Source: Halorhodospira halochloris
Lineage (GTDB): Bacteria > Pseudomonadota > Gammaproteobacteria > Nitrococcales > Halorhodospiraceae
Length of the DNA: 64,000 nucleotides
Direction: 5' to 3'
NCBI RefSeq assembly: GCF_002356555.2
Contig: NZ_AP017372.2
Coordinates: forward strand, 744,001 to 808,000
In this document: positions 32,261 through 42,317 of the stretch, one piece after another
How positions within the stretch are numbered: position 1 is the stretch's first letter
Layout: the number at the start of each line of letters is the position of its first letter
Translations under genes and position numbers: made by a program
Notes under the pieces: model-generated
Database searches by the model: none
The model's input: only the letters and a program-made list of their open reading frames with translations
What the model was told of the DNA's origin: nothing

Positions 32261-33316
32261 ATGAGCCCGCCGCATGATCAAGAGCTTAACAAACGTGCGC
32301 GGACTCTCTTGCGAGCCTTGGTGCATCGCTATATCCGCGATGGTAAGCCAGTGGGTTCGCGTATCCTTGCTCGAGAGGCGCAGCTACCTTTAAGCCCCGC
32401 GACAGTGCGGAATGTCATGGCTGATCTTGAGGAGCAGGGTTACATTACGGCTCCTTATACATCGGCGGGACGTATCCCCACAGAGCGCGGGTTGCGGTTC
32501 TACGTTGACTGCCTGCTCCAGATCCAGCCCATGGCTGACGATACTGTTGAAAGGCTGCGCCGTCGCCTGAGCCGGGACCGGCAGGAGGGTAGCGAGGGGT
32601 TGGTCGATTCCGCCTCCAATCTGCTGTCGCGGTTTACCCAGCTGGCCGGGGTGGTAACCTTGCCACGGCGCGAGTGGGCGGTTTTGCGCCATGTCGAGTT
32701 CCTGCCCCTCTCCGGTAAGCGGGTCTTGGCGATCCTGGTGATCAATGAGAGTGAGGTGCAAAACCGGGTAATCAAGGTCGATCGTGAGCATAGTGATTCT
32801 GAGCTGCAGCAGATCGCCAACTTTCTGAATGAGGAGTTTGCCGGCCTGGAAATCGCTGCTATCCGCGAACGCCTGATTGATGAGATGCGCGCCGACCAGT
32901 TCCGCCTCGATGAATTGATGAGCAAGGCTGCGGAGGTAGGAGGCAAGGCCTTTGCTCCAGAGCTGGATGAGGAAGGTTACGTCGTTGCCGGGCAGACCAA
33001 TTTGATGGAGCTTGAGGAGCTCTCGAATGTCGAACGGTTACGACAACTCTTTGACGCGCTTTCCCGCAAGCGGGACATACTTCACCTGTTAGACCGCTGC
33101 GCCTGTGCCGAGGGGGTTCAGATATATATCGGCAATGAAGCTGGCTACGATCTGTTTGATGGCTTGTCTTTGGTGACGACGCGTTATGCCGTGGAAGGCG
33201 AGCCTGCCGGTGTTCTTGGAGTTATTGGGCCTACCCGGATGCCTTACGACAGGGTTGTGCCGATCGTCGATGTTACTGCCAGATTGTTGGGCGCGGCCTT
33301 GAATCCTAGTCGCTGA
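32261..33316 (+). CDS. hrcA: Heat-inducible transcription repressor HrcA
   Basis: Repressor of CIRCE-controlled chaperone genes (351 aa). It has an N-terminal winged helix (RALVHRYIRDGKPVGSRIL, PATVRNVMADLEEQGYI, SAGRIPTERGLRFYVD) and a C-terminal GAF-like domain (YIGNEAGYDLFDGLSLV, GPTRMPYDRVVPIVD). It is the first gene of the hrcA-grpE-dnaK-dnaJ cluster. No matching operator is visible here, so its targets (groESL, for example) may lie elsewhere. Confidence 0.95.
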   Translation: MSPPHDQELNKRARTLLRALVHRYIRDGKPVGSRILAREAQLPLSPATVRNVMADLEEQGYITAPYTSAGRIPTERGLRFYVDCLLQIQPMADDTVERLRRRLSRDRQEGSEGLVDSASNLLSRFTQLAGVVTLPRREWAVLRHVEFLPLSGKRVLAILVINESEVQNRVIKVDREHSDSELQQIANFLNEEFAGLEIAAIRERLIDEMRADQFRLDELMSKAAEVGGKAFAPELDEEGYVVAGQTNLMELEELSNVERLRQLFDALSRKRDILHLLDRCACAEGVQIYIGNEAGYDLFDGLSLVTTRYAVEGEPAGVLGVIGPTRMPYDRVVPIVDVTARLLGAALNPSR

Positions 33317-33436
33317 ACCCCCAAAAAGCAGCCAGAAGGAAGTGCAACCATATAGCTAATGGCCTCGCTGGCTCTGTGCCGGCGAGTTATGCCGTACGAA
33401 TACACCACGCAAGGGCTCAATTCAGCGGAGCATGCT

Positions 33437-34387
33437 ATGAGCGATAAACATCGAGATAGCCCTCATGAGGCGAACAAAGAAGAGCAACAGGTAGCTGGTG
33501 GAAATGATCATCATCGACAGGAGCAGACCGGATCGGCTGATAAGTCTGCGCACGGCTCGCACGGTGGGTCAGATTCGGCCGCCACAGAGAATCAGCGAGA
33601 TGGCAGTGCCGGATCTAGTCCTGATACTGCAATAGAAGGTGATTTTATCGGCGCAGCCGAAGCGCAGGAAAGTAGTGCAGAGGCTAGCGCAGACAGTGCT
33701 GCTTCTGGGGAGGTTGCCGCGGATTCCCCCGAGGTTGATGGCGCGACCACTACACAACAGGGGGGGGTGCAAGGTAGCGAAGATGATCTGGCTGATTCCG
33801 AGCAGCCTGAAGCTGAGCAGCAGGGCGGCAATGCCGAGGAGCAGGACCCTGCCCAGTTGCAAGCGCGTATAGAGCAGCTCGAAGCGGAACTGGCTGAGGC
33901 CCGCCAGCAGGTTGAAACCCACCGTGATCAAGCATTGCGCATCCGCGCTGAGATGGAGAATATGCAGCGCCGGGCGCAGAAAGACGTCGAGCAGGCCAAG
34001 CGTCAGGGGCTGGAAAAGGTTGCCTCCGAGTTGCTGCAGGTTAAAGACAGCTTGGAGATGGGAGTGCAGGCTGCCGAGGATGAGGAGGCTGACCGGGCGA
34101 AGCTCCTTGAGGGATCGCAGCTCACCCTCAAGATGCTTAACCAGGTCTTCGAGCGCTCGCAGATTGAGGAGATTAATCCGCAAGGTGAGCGCTTCAATCC
34201 TGATTATCATGAGGCGATGGCGGCTCAGCCGAGCAATGATCAGGAGCCCAATACTGTGCTTCATGTGGTGCAGAAGGGCTATCGACTAGAGGAGAGACTG
34301 CTGCGCCCGGCTTTGGTGGTTGTCGCCAAGAAGGCTGACGATGCACCTGGAGGGCAAAGTGGTGGTTCGGTCGATGAGAGCGTTTGA
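33437..34387 (+). CDS. grpE: Nucleotide exchange factor GrpE, with long acidic N-terminus
   Basis: Exchange factor of DnaK (316 aa, the usual size is about 190-210). The first 140 residues or so are Asp, Glu, Gln, Gly and Ser rich and should be disordered. The coiled coil (LQARIEQLEAELAEARQQVE, ALRIRAEMENMQRRAQKDVE) and the beta domain (NPQGERFNPDYHEAM, VVQKGYRLEERLLRPALVVV) follow. The ATG at 33437 has GGAG upstream; an in-frame start at 33359 lacks one. The acidic tail fits a halophile. Confidence 0.93.
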   Translation: MSDKHRDSPHEANKEEQQVAGGNDHHRQEQTGSADKSAHGSHGGSDSAATENQRDGSAGSSPDTAIEGDFIGAAEAQESSAEASADSAASGEVAADSPEVDGATTTQQGGVQGSEDDLADSEQPEAEQQGGNAEEQDPAQLQARIEQLEAELAEARQQVETHRDQALRIRAEMENMQRRAQKDVEQAKRQGLEKVASELLQVKDSLEMGVQAAEDEEADRAKLLEGSQLTLKMLNQVFERSQIEEINPQGERFNPDYHEAMAAQPSNDQEPNTVLHVVQKGYRLEERLLRPALVVVAKKADDAPGGQSGGSVDESV

Positions 34388-34431
34388 TGACGGTTAGCCA
34401 TACTGCGCGGTGAAAAAAATTTCCTTTAGGG

Positions 34432-34459
34432 CTTGAAAAGCACAACTTCACCCCGCAAT
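34432..34459 (+). promoter_or_regulatory. Candidate sigma-32 heat-shock promoter of dnaK
   Basis: CTTGAAA (34432-34438), 12 bp, CCCCGCAAT (34451-34459), close to the sigma-32 consensus CTTGAAA-N11-16-CCCCATNT, 57 bp before the dnaK ATG. Confidence 0.7.
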
Positions 34460-34516
34460 TAGGGCTCAGAGAGGATTATAGGCCCGAATTCAACGAACAA
34501 TTAGCAGGAGCCAACT

Positions 34517-36496
34517 ATGGGTAAGATAATCGGCATCGACCTGGGCACGACAAACTCGTGTGTAGCGGTCATGGAAGGTAACAAAACCCGCGTTATTGAG
34601 AACGCGGAAGGTGATCGTACTACCCCTTCGGTGGTTGCCTTCACCGACGATGGTGAGGTTCTAACCGGAGCGCCGGCTAAGCGGCAGTCGGTAACCAACC
34701 CGCAAAACACCATCCATGCAGTCAAGCGCCTTGTCGGTCGGCGTTTCGATGAAGATGTCGTACAGCGCGATATCAAAGAGATGCCGTACAAGATCGTCAA
34801 GGCGGATAACGGCGACGCGTGGGTTGAGGCGCAGGGTAAGAAAATGGCCCCGCCGGAGGTTTCGGCGCGTACCCTGCAAAAGATGAAGAGCACCGCCGAA
34901 GATTATCTCGGTGAGGAGGTTACCGAGGCGGTAATCACTGTGCCGGCCTACTTCAACGATTCGCAGCGTCAGGCCACCAAGGATGCGGGTAAAATCGCCG
35001 GTCTTGAGGTCAAGCGGATAATCAATGAGCCGACCGCCGCATCACTGGCCTATGGCCTGGATAAGGAAGGTGGCGATAAGAAGGTAGCGGTATTCGACCT
35101 GGGTGGCGGTACCTTCGACGTCTCTATCATCGAGCTCGCCGAGGTGGACGGCGAGAAGCAGTTCGAGGTCATGTCCACCTCTGGTGACACGTTCCTCGGC
35201 GGCGAGGACTTCGACAACCGGATCATTCAGTATTTGGTGCAAGAGTTTAAGAAGGATCAAGGAATTGATCTGAGTCAGGATCACCTTGCTCAACAGCGCC
35301 TGCGCGAGGCGGCAGAGAAGGCGAAGATTGAGCTTACCTCAAGCCAGCAGACTGAGATTAACCTGCCGTATATTACCGCTGACCAGAGCGGTCCTAAGCA
35401 CCTGGCTATCAAGCTTACGCGCGCAAAGCTTGAGTCGCTGGTTGAGGACTTGGTTGATCGAACCATCGAACCGTGCAAGACCGCCCTTAAAGATGCCGGT
35501 CTGTCGGCGTCTGATGTCGACGAAGTGATTCTTGTCGGTGGTCAGACGCGGATGCCCAAGGTGCAGGAGAAGGTAAAACAGTTCTTCGGCAGAGAGCCGC
35601 GCAAGGACGTCAATCCGGATGAGGCAGTGGCAGTTGGTGCAGCCATTCAGGCCGGGGTGCTAGGTGGTGACGTCAAAGACGTCCTGTTGCTAGATGTGAC
35701 CCCGCTGTCGCTCGGCATTGAGACCCTTGGTGGGGTGATGACCAAGCTCATAGAGAAGAACACCACCATCCCGACCAAGGCGCAGCAGACCTTCTCAACG
35801 GCCGAGGATAATCAGACTGCCGTTACGGTGCACGTGCTGCAAGGTGAACGTGAGATGGCCAAGGACAACAAGTCACTCGGCCGCTTCGATTTGACTGATA
35901 TACCGCCGTCACCGCGCGGAGTACCGCAGATCGAGGTCACCTTTGATATCGATGCCAATGGTATCCTGCATGTCTCTGCTAAGGATAAGGCCACAGGTCG
36001 GGAGACCGGCATAGAGATTAAAGCCTCTTCGGGACTGAGCGACGATGAGATCGATCGTATGGTCAAAGAGGCTGAACAGTATGCCGAAGAGGATCAACGT
36101 CAGCGTGAGCTTGTAGAGGCCCGCAACCAAGCGGATAGCATGATCCATGCTACTCGCAAATCGCTCTCCGAGCTGGGCGAGCAAGTCAGTGAGAGCGAGA
36201 AACAGGATATTGAATCGGCTATAAGCGATCTCGAAAAGGCCGTGGAGGGCGAAGACAAAGAGGAAATTGAGCAGAAGACCCAGGCCTTGGCGGAAAAATC
36301 GGGCAAGCTTGCTGAGAAGGCCTATCAGCAACAATCGTCAGAGGCTGGTGCTGATGCTGCCGCCAGCGGGGCTGGAGACTTCAGCAGCGCTGGTGAAGGA
36401 GGCGAATCATCCGCTAGGTCACGTGGTGGCAATGAGGATGTAGTCGATGCTGAATTTGAGGAAGTAAAAGACGACGATTCATCCACCAAGAAGTAA
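34517..36496 (+). CDS. dnaK: Chaperone DnaK (Hsp70)
   Basis: Hsp70 (659 aa). The nucleotide-binding domain opens [33 protein letters not shown] and [14 protein letters not shown] are its phosphate and adenosine motifs. The substrate-binding domain ([17 protein letters not shown]) and an acidic lid ending in [12 protein letters not shown] follow. It has a good AGGAG site and lies within the heat-shock cluster, preceded by a sigma-32-type promoter. Confidence 0.98.
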   Translation: MGKIIGIDLGTTNSCVAVMEGNKTRVIENAEGDRTTPSVVAFTDDGEVLTGAPAKRQSVTNPQNTIHAVKRLVGRRFDEDVVQRDIKEMPYKIVKADNGDAWVEAQGKKMAPPEVSARTLQKMKSTAEDYLGEEVTEAVITVPAYFNDSQRQATKDAGKIAGLEVKRIINEPTAASLAYGLDKEGGDKKVAVFDLGGGTFDVSIIELAEVDGEKQFEVMSTSGDTFLGGEDFDNRIIQYLVQEFKKDQGIDLSQDHLAQQRLREAAEKAKIELTSSQQTEINLPYITADQSGPKHLAIKLTRAKLESLVEDLVDRTIEPCKTALKDAGLSASDVDEVILVGGQTRMPKVQEKVKQFFGREPRKDVNPDEAVAVGAAIQAGVLGGDVKDVLLLDVTPLSLGIETLGGVMTKLIEKNTTIPTKAQQTFSTAEDNQTAVTVHVLQGEREMAKDNKSLGRFDLTDIPPSPRGVPQIEVTFDIDANGILHVSAKDKATGRETGIEIKASSGLSDDEIDRMVKEAEQYAEEDQRQRELVEARNQADSMIHATRKSLSELGEQVSESEKQDIESAISDLEKAVEGEDKEEIEQKTQALAEKSGKLAEKAYQQQSSEAGADAAASGAGDFSSAGEGGESSARSRGGNEDVVDAEFEEVKDDDSSTKK

Positions 36497-36555
36497 GCCT
36501 AGCGGACGGCTCGGGCTGTCGCCCTGCGGTGAATTGCCTCGAGTCGTATGAGCGC

Positions 36556-36590
36556 AGGCGCAGGGCGGATTATCCTCCTGCGCCTTTCTT
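36556..36590 (+). terminator. Hairpin between dnaK and dnaJ
   Basis: AGGCGCAGG (36556-36564) pairs with CCTGCGCCT (36577-36585) and is followed by TTCTTG. It probably acts as a partial terminator, lowering dnaJ relative to dnaK. Confidence 0.6.
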
Positions 36591-36620
36591 GTTGCTGGGT
36601 GTGGAAATGCGGAGCAGCCT

Positions 36621-37763
36621 ATGGCGAAGCGTGATTACTATGAGGCATTAGGGGTTTCCAAGAACGCCTCGGATGCTGAGATTAAAAAGGCCTACCGGCG
36701 CATGGCCCAGAAATACCACCCGGATCGCAACCCGGGTGATGAAGATGCGGCTGAGCGTTTTAAGGAGGCTAAAGAAGCATATGAGGTCTTGTCTGACGCT
36801 CAGAAACGGGCCGCTTACGATCAGTTTGGTCACGCTGGGGTAGATCAATCTGCAGGCGGCGGTTACGGGCCTGGTGGCCCTTCACCGCACGATTTTCAGG
36901 ACATCTTCTCTGATGTGTTTGGCGATATATTCGGTGCCAATGTCAGGGGAGGGGGGCGCAACAGGGCCTACCGAGGCCACGATTTGCGCTATACCCTTGA
37001 GCTGACCTTAGAAGAGTCGGTAAAGGGAACTGAGCAGCAAATACAAATACCCACGCACGTCGAGTGTGATGCTTGTAAGGGCACCGGCTCGCGCGGTGCA
37101 ACTAAGCCGCAGACGTGTCCTACCTGTAATGGTCATGGAGATGTTCGGGTCCAGCAAGGCTTCTTTTCTCTGCAGCAGACATGTCCGCGCTGTAGCGGAA
37201 CGGGCTCATTAATTACCGATCCATGTCCGAAATGTCGCGGTCGAGGCCGGGTAGAGGATCGCAAGACGCTAAATGTACGCATTCCTGCCGGTGTCGATAC
37301 CGGTGACCGGATTCGCCTCGCTGGTGAAGGGGAGCCCGGTGAAAAGGGCGGCCCACCGGGCGATCTCTATGTTCAAGTGGCGGTCAAAGAGCATGAGTTC
37401 TTCGAGCGCGAAGGTGCAGATCTTTTCTGCCAAGTGCCGATTGATATTGTTAGTGCTGCCCTCGGTGGTGAGGTAGAAGTACCAACCCTGGAAGGGCGGG
37501 TAAACCTGCGCATCCCGGCTGGTACGCAGTCAGGACAAACATTCCGCCTGCGGGGCAAGGGGGTAAAGCCGGTGCGCAGTAACCGCCAGGGCGACATGCT
37601 ATGCCGGATCCATGTCGAGACCCCGGTACACCTGACCAAAAAGCAAAAAGAGTTGCTTGAGCAGTTCCGCGAGACCTTGCACGACACCGGCGGCAAGCAT
37701 CAACCGCAGACCTCGTCGTGGCTAGATAGGGCCAAACAGTTCTTTGAGGAGTGGCGCTCATGA
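36621..37763 (+). CDS. dnaJ: Chaperone DnaJ (Hsp40)
   Basis: Co-chaperone (380 aa). It has a J domain with HPD ([10 protein letters not shown]), a G/F-rich linker, and four zinc-finger repeats ([32 protein letters not shown]). The C-terminal peptide-binding domains follow. It overlaps dapB by 4 bp. Confidence 0.97.
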   Translation: MAKRDYYEALGVSKNASDAEIKKAYRRMAQKYHPDRNPGDEDAAERFKEAKEAYEVLSDAQKRAAYDQFGHAGVDQSAGGGYGPGGPSPHDFQDIFSDVFGDIFGANVRGGGRNRAYRGHDLRYTLELTLEESVKGTEQQIQIPTHVECDACKGTGSRGATKPQTCPTCNGHGDVRVQQGFFSLQQTCPRCSGTGSLITDPCPKCRGRGRVEDRKTLNVRIPAGVDTGDRIRLAGEGEPGEKGGPPGDLYVQVAVKEHEFFEREGADLFCQVPIDIVSAALGGEVEVPTLEGRVNLRIPAGTQSGQTFRLRGKGVKPVRSNRQGDMLCRIHVETPVHLTKKQKELLEQFRETLHDTGGKHQPQTSSWLDRAKQFFEEWRS

Positions 37764-38566
37764 GCACGGCTGTCGCGGTTGTAGGTGCCGGCGGGCGGAT
37801 GGGGCGAATGCTCGTCGACACTATACTGCGCGATGAAGAGGCCTATCTTGTAGCTGCGGCCGATCGCGGTGAGCAGCTCCTCGGCCAGGACGCCGGAGAA
37901 CTGGCCGGGATAGGCGCTCTGGGGGTGGAGATTAGCGCGAACCTTGAGGCGGTTGTTGCGGCCGCAGATGTAGTAATAGATTTTTCTTTACCACAGGCAA
38001 CCGTCGAGGTTGCCGCGGCCTGTCGCCAGCATAAATGTCCACTAGTGTTGGGGACAACCGGTCTGGCGGCGGGGCAGAGTGAAGCCGTAGCTGAGCTATC
38101 GCAGCATAATGCGGTGGTGCATGCAGCCAACTACTCTACGGGAATAACACTGCTTACTGCTCTAGTAGAGCAAGCTGCGCAAGCGGTAGGGGCGCAAAGC
38201 GATATTGAGATAATCGAGGCGCATCACCGGCATAAGGTTGATGCTCCATCGGGTACTGCGCTGCGTCTCGGTGAGGCGGTGGCTAAGGAGTTAGGCCGCG
38301 ATCTTGGGCAGTGCGCTGTATATGGGCGTGAGGGCCATACGGGTGAGCGCGATAGTAAGACTATCGGGTTCGAAACAATCCGTGCCGGGGATATCGTTGG
38401 TGAGCATACAGTGATGTTTGCCGGGCAAGGCGAGCGCATTGAGTTGACTCACAAGGCCTCTAGTAGAAGCACTTTTGCCGTCGGTGCGCTGCGCGCTGCG
38501 CACTGGGTCATCGGCCAACCGGCGGGACTTTACGACATGCGTGATGTGCTCGGCCTGTCCTGCTAG
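37760..38566 (+). CDS. dapB: 4-hydroxy-tetrahydrodipicolinate reductase
   Basis: NAD(P)H reductase of the DAP/lysine pathway (268 aa). It has a dinucleotide fold ([12 protein letters not shown]), the ATG/VVH active-site region ([12 protein letters not shown]) and [20 protein letters not shown]. The start is ATGA-coupled to dnaJ. Other DAP genes (dapE, dapD, dapC) lie 5.5-9 kb downstream on the other strand. Confidence 0.96.
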   Translation: MSTAVAVVGAGGRMGRMLVDTILRDEEAYLVAAADRGEQLLGQDAGELAGIGALGVEISANLEAVVAAADVVIDFSLPQATVEVAAACRQHKCPLVLGTTGLAAGQSEAVAELSQHNAVVHAANYSTGITLLTALVEQAAQAVGAQSDIEIIEAHHRHKVDAPSGTALRLGEAVAKELGRDLGQCAVYGREGHTGERDSKTIGFETIRAGDIVGEHTVMFAGQGERIELTHKASSRSTFAVGALRAAHWVIGQPAGLYDMRDVLGLSC

Positions 38567-38595
38567 GACCAGCCGTGGTTTAATTGTGCTTGGTC

Positions 38596-38775
38596 AGGGT
38601 GATCTCCAAAACTCCCCCGGAGTCACTCAACTGTCACTCAACCGTCCCGGAGGAGGACGCCGTGAATCCATCCTTGGAGGTTTCGAGGTGCCATCCCTGG
38701 CGCCAAGACCTCCACATCGCCACACCGGGGCGGTTGAGTGACAGCTGAGTGATTCCAGGGAGGTTAGAGGCTCCT
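38596..38775 (+). repeat. Palindromic core-and-arms element, copy 4
   Basis: Arms of the CACTCA type. Left: CTCCCCCGGAGTCACTCAAC ... GGAGGAGG. Right: CCTCCACATCGCC ... GGTTGAGTGACAGCTGAGTG ... AGAGGCTCCT. The core has changes (CCATCCTTGGAGGTTTCGAGG). The right arm has a 12-bp addition inside. It ends exactly at the base before the activase stop codon (38776), filling the gap between two convergent genes. Confidence 0.85.
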
Positions 38776-41700
38776 TCAGGCAGCTATATCCTGTTTGCGT
38801 AACAGGTGTTCATATTGCTGCAGAAAATAATCTATGGTCTCGGTGCGGATCTGGATTGATCCCGCTGGGCGGTTTTCGTCTAGGTCCTTAAAGCAGAAGT
38901 AGGGCGTTCCCGAGGACTCGATTATCTCCTCTACTACCCCGTAGACAGGTGCGTCGTGCCCGCATTTGAAGCTGGACAGCTCTACTGCTACCAGGTTTGG
39001 ATGGCGGGAGATAAACTTAGCCGCCCAGAGTTTGCGCGATGTGTGTTCGGAAAAATCATTCTTCCATACGTCCTCAATAGAGAGCGGCGAACTTATTTCG
39101 CCGTTGCGCAGCTGTTCGCCAAAAAGCCTTTCAAGAAGATCGCTGTCGGTGGGTAAGGCATCTTGCCAGAATATGGGGTAGCCCTTGCGTTGTAGCTCAT
39201 CGAGTATGCCGTGGTTGATGCCCGGATCATTGTGATAAGGCCTGCCCAGAACCCCGATTCCTACCCTGCCTTCACGCTCTAGCATATCCAAGGCTTTGCG
39301 CTGCTGAACTTGGAGCCTATACTGATGGTTAGCTAGTGCCTGCAGGCCTTGTTCTACCGCTAGATATGATTCGCGTAGGGTTAAATCGAGTTCGTTGCGC
39401 CAATCATCGTATAGCTGTCTGGCACAGAGCATAGGATCATGGAGATTCAAAAAGGTTTTCTTGAAGTTTATGCCCTGCTCTTGGAATAGGTCACCTTCGC
39501 GGACGAAAGCTGCATGGGTAGATTCAGCGCTTGCTACCACTGTTGGACAGGCCATGGAGTCCATGGTGTTGTCGAGGCCTTGCGGTAAGCTGTGAATCAT
39601 GGGGAAGAATATGTGCGTTAGGGCGCGCCGTTTGTGCTTGGAAAAAATCAGGTTATGCACGTGGGGAATGCCCAGTTTGCTCGGGAAGCACGGGTCTATG
39701 CTGCCGCGTTTAGCGCCCTGGCGGTAAAGATCATTATCGGTGTAAGCGGAAAAGACGATATTGCGTGGCGGTACTCCGAGGGCCGTGAAATAGCCGAGGA
39801 AAAAGGGCGCACAGGCATACATGTTCAATACTCGGGGTATGCCGATCCGCGCCTCGTTGCGTTTCTCCGCAGCATTACGGCGGCGAAAGGCCGTGTGGGG
39901 CTGAATAACCGCCTGTAAAAGTGTGGGATTAGGTTCGGCTACTGAGTCAACCTCAGGTTGCTGGAATATAGTTTGGGCGGCACGGTCGATAAAGTTCGGA
40001 TTACGCTCGACCAGCTGATCGAGATTGGTCTTTATCTTGCGCATCGCAGCGACGTCTTCAACTTCGCCCTTTTCGCAGGTGGCAACTATGACTCGCTTGT
40101 AGCCCTCCGGGATAGGGATTCTGGGCAGCTTGCGAGAACCGCGCTCGCTATCAATATGCTCTACAGGCTGCGGCTCTTCTGGCGGGTCACCATCCCCAGT
40201 GTAAACATCAATGAAGGTGCGTAGACAGAGGTTTTTGCAAAAATAGCAACGGGTCTGCTCATTGCGTACGGTGCGGTGGCGTACCCGGCGAGCCCTGTCT
40301 ATGCCGATAAACTCGCTACTTTGACCGCCCTTGTGAAGGCGGCGGGCTTCGAGGGCAGCGCCTATAGCGCCTGATTCACCACAATGGCGGTGGACCCGGA
40401 TATCGCATTCACTGCCGGTGCGAGCGAAGCGTTGGCGCAGATCATCGACTTGCGCTTTTACTGCGGCCAGGTTGCGCTGCGCACCACCCTGGAGCACAAA
40501 GCGGCTACCCAAGTCGGCAGGATTGGCTATCTGAGCCACATAGAGCCAAACATTTTTGGGTAGTACCGCCGCTAGTCCGGCGAGGATCTCGTTTGGCTGC
40601 CAACCTTTGCGCTGGAAGTCGACGATATCGGATTGCAGGAAAACGGCACAGCCGTGGTTAAAATCGGGCATGGCTTCGGCGCTGAAGGCCAGCTCAGCGT
40701 AGTCTTCGACAGCATAGCCGAAGGCTTGGGCAGTGGCTTGGAGGAAGTAGCCATTGCCAGCCGAACACTGGGTGTTGAGGCGAAAGTCACGAACCCTGCC
40801 ATCCTTGAGGAACATAAGCTTTATGTCTTGCCCACCAACATCAACTATGACGTCTGTACCAGGGTAGAAGTGTTGACAGGCGTGGCTATGGGCTACTGTC
40901 TCGACAAGAGCTGTATCGGCCTTGAGAACGTCGCGGATGATATCCTTGGCATAACCGGTGGTGCCAACGCCGAGCACTTCTAATTGTGCTCCTTGAGCAG
41001 TTACTTGGCCGTGCAGTTCGGCGAGTATAGCGGTCGCGTCTTCAATCGGGTTGCCCTGGGAGAGCCGATAGGCCTTGGCCAACACCTCTCCTTCGGGGCT
41101 AATCAGTACCCCTTTGGTGGAGGTAGAACCGGCATCAATACCAATGAATGCCTTTACCAGCTCGCCGTTGCGGAACTGCGCTGGGTGCCACGGGGGTGGG
41201 CGATAGGTCTCAAGGAAGGCATCCAGCTCGGCCTTGCTTTTGACCAGTGGTTCGGTGTAGCTGGCTGAGCGAGCGTTGCGCCGGCCCTGCTCGATAAACC
41301 AATCCAGCTTGGCAATCCCGGGAAAGCAGGCCAGATCGGGGTTATCTTCCAACTCCTGGCGGCCGAGTTCGGCAGCACCTAAAGCGGCAAAATACTGAGC
41401 GCGCTCGGGTACTATTATGTATTCAGCCGGATCTTTGACTGGCGAGGCTTTAGTCGGCGAGCCATGGGTAGATCCATGGGTAGATCCATGGGTAGGGCGA
41501 TTGACGTTGGCTGGCTCTCCAGCCGGCAATTCTACCCCGCGCTCCTGCCAGATATCTGTTATGTGATGGCGCCAGCACTCCTGAAGGCCGCGTATATAGG
41601 TGTTGGGGCCGCCGAGCAATAAGACATAAGGTCTAAGGGTATGGCCACGGGTCAGTACTGAGATATTCTGCTGAACGATTGATTCGAACAGCGAAGCCAT

Positions 41701-42312
41701 TAACTCATCAGAGCTTACCCCCTGCTTTTGCAGGGAATTGATGTCTGTTTCAGCAAAGACACCACACTTGCCGGCTACTGGATGAATGGTTAGGCCTTTA
41801 TAGCCCATATCGCCGAGCTTGTCCGCAGGAATGCTGAGCTTGGCGCCTATCTTGTCAATGACCGCTCCGGTACCACCGGCGCACTTGTCGTTCATTGAGG
41901 GGATTTTTTTCTTCCCGCGTGTCCCCGTGTCTTTAAATATTATTATCTTGGCGTCTTGGCCGCCGAGTTCGACCACACTGCCAACCTCCGGATATAGCTT
42001 CTCAACGGCCAGTGATACCGCATGGACCTCCTGGACAAAGCGAGCGTTGAGAGACTCGGCGAGGGCACTGCCCCCCGATCCGGTTATGAATACTCTGAGC
42101 TGTTCGGCTGAATAATCCGGGAAGGCGTCTTGAATAGCGCGGAGAAAGTCACGGGCGGTTTCGGCCTGGCGCGTCTCATGGCGGCGATAATCCTGCCAAA
42201 CTACCTGCTCGCTAGCAGGTTCAATGACCACCGCTTTGACTGTAGTAGAGCCAACATCCAGTCCTACTAAAAGATAGTCTTTGCGGTGGTCGCTGTGGTT
42301 CTCCTGAGCCAT
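38776..42312 (-). CDS. Double acyl-CoA dehydratase activase with DUF2229 domain
   Basis: Large fusion (1178 aa). Two ASKHA ATPase domains of the BcrA/BadF/HgdC type come first. Domain 1 has VGLDVGSTTVKAVVIE, the iron-sulfur Cys in NDKCAGGTG and VAGKCGVFAETD. Domain 2 (from about residue 390) has IGIDAGSTSTKGVLIS, NTQCSAGNGYF and NHGCAVFLQSD. A DUF2229/COG3580 region with CYFCKNLC and HgdB-like sequence follows. Such proteins use ATP to push low-potential electrons into a partner reductase or dehydratase, probably the neighbour encoded directly upstream (gap 5 bp). The substrate is unknown. It contains a 12-bp tandem repeat (THGS units). Confidence 0.85.
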   Translation of the reverse strand: MAQENHSDHRKDYLLVGLDVGSTTVKAVVIEPASEQVVWQDYRRHETRQAETARDFLRAIQDAFPDYSAEQLRVFITGSGGSALAESLNARFVQEVHAVSLAVEKLYPEVGSVVELGGQDAKIIIFKDTGTRGKKKIPSMNDKCAGGTGAVIDKIGAKLSIPADKLGDMGYKGLTIHPVAGKCGVFAETDINSLQKQGVSSDELMASLFESIVQQNISVLTRGHTLRPYVLLLGGPNTYIRGLQECWRHHITDIWQERGVELPAGEPANVNRPTHGSTHGSTHGSPTKASPVKDPAEYIIVPERAQYFAALGAAELGRQELEDNPDLACFPGIAKLDWFIEQGRRNARSASYTEPLVKSKAELDAFLETYRPPPWHPAQFRNGELVKAFIGIDAGSTSTKGVLISPEGEVLAKAYRLSQGNPIEDATAILAELHGQVTAQGAQLEVLGVGTTGYAKDIIRDVLKADTALVETVAHSHACQHFYPGTDVIVDVGGQDIKLMFLKDGRVRDFRLNTQCSAGNGYFLQATAQAFGYAVEDYAELAFSAEAMPDFNHGCAVFLQSDIVDFQRKGWQPNEILAGLAAVLPKNVWLYVAQIANPADLGSRFVLQGGAQRNLAAVKAQVDDLRQRFARTGSECDIRVHRHCGESGAIGAALEARRLHKGGQSSEFIGIDRARRVRHRTVRNEQTRCYFCKNLCLRTFIDVYTGDGDPPEEPQPVEHIDSERGSRKLPRIPIPEGYKRVIVATCEKGEVEDVAAMRKIKTNLDQLVERNPNFIDRAAQTIFQQPEVDSVAEPNPTLLQAVIQPHTAFRRRNAAEKRNEARIGIPRVLNMYACAPFFLGYFTALGVPPRNIVFSAYTDNDLYRQGAKRGSIDPCFPSKLGIPHVHNLIFSKHKRRALTHIFFPMIHSLPQGLDNTMDSMACPTVVASAESTHAAFVREGDLFQEQGINFKKTFLNLHDPMLCARQLYDDWRNELDLTLRESYLAVEQGLQALANHQYRLQVQQRKALDMLEREGRVGIGVLGRPYHNDPGINHGILDELQRKGYPIFWQDALPTDSDLLERLFGEQLRNGEISSPLSIEDVWKNDFSEHTSRKLWAAKFISRHPNLVAVELSSFKCGHDAPVYGVVEEIIESSGTPYFCFKDLDENRPAGSIQIRTETIDYFLQQYEHLLRKQDIAA

Positions 42313-42317
42313 TATGC

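Noticed and set aside
33569-34264. Minus-strand open frame opposite grpE
   Set aside because: Arises from the biased acidic codons of grpE; no independent support.
32139-34516. CIRCE operator for HrcA
   Set aside because: No TTAGCACTC-N9-GAGTGCTAA or near match found upstream of hrcA, grpE or dnaK.
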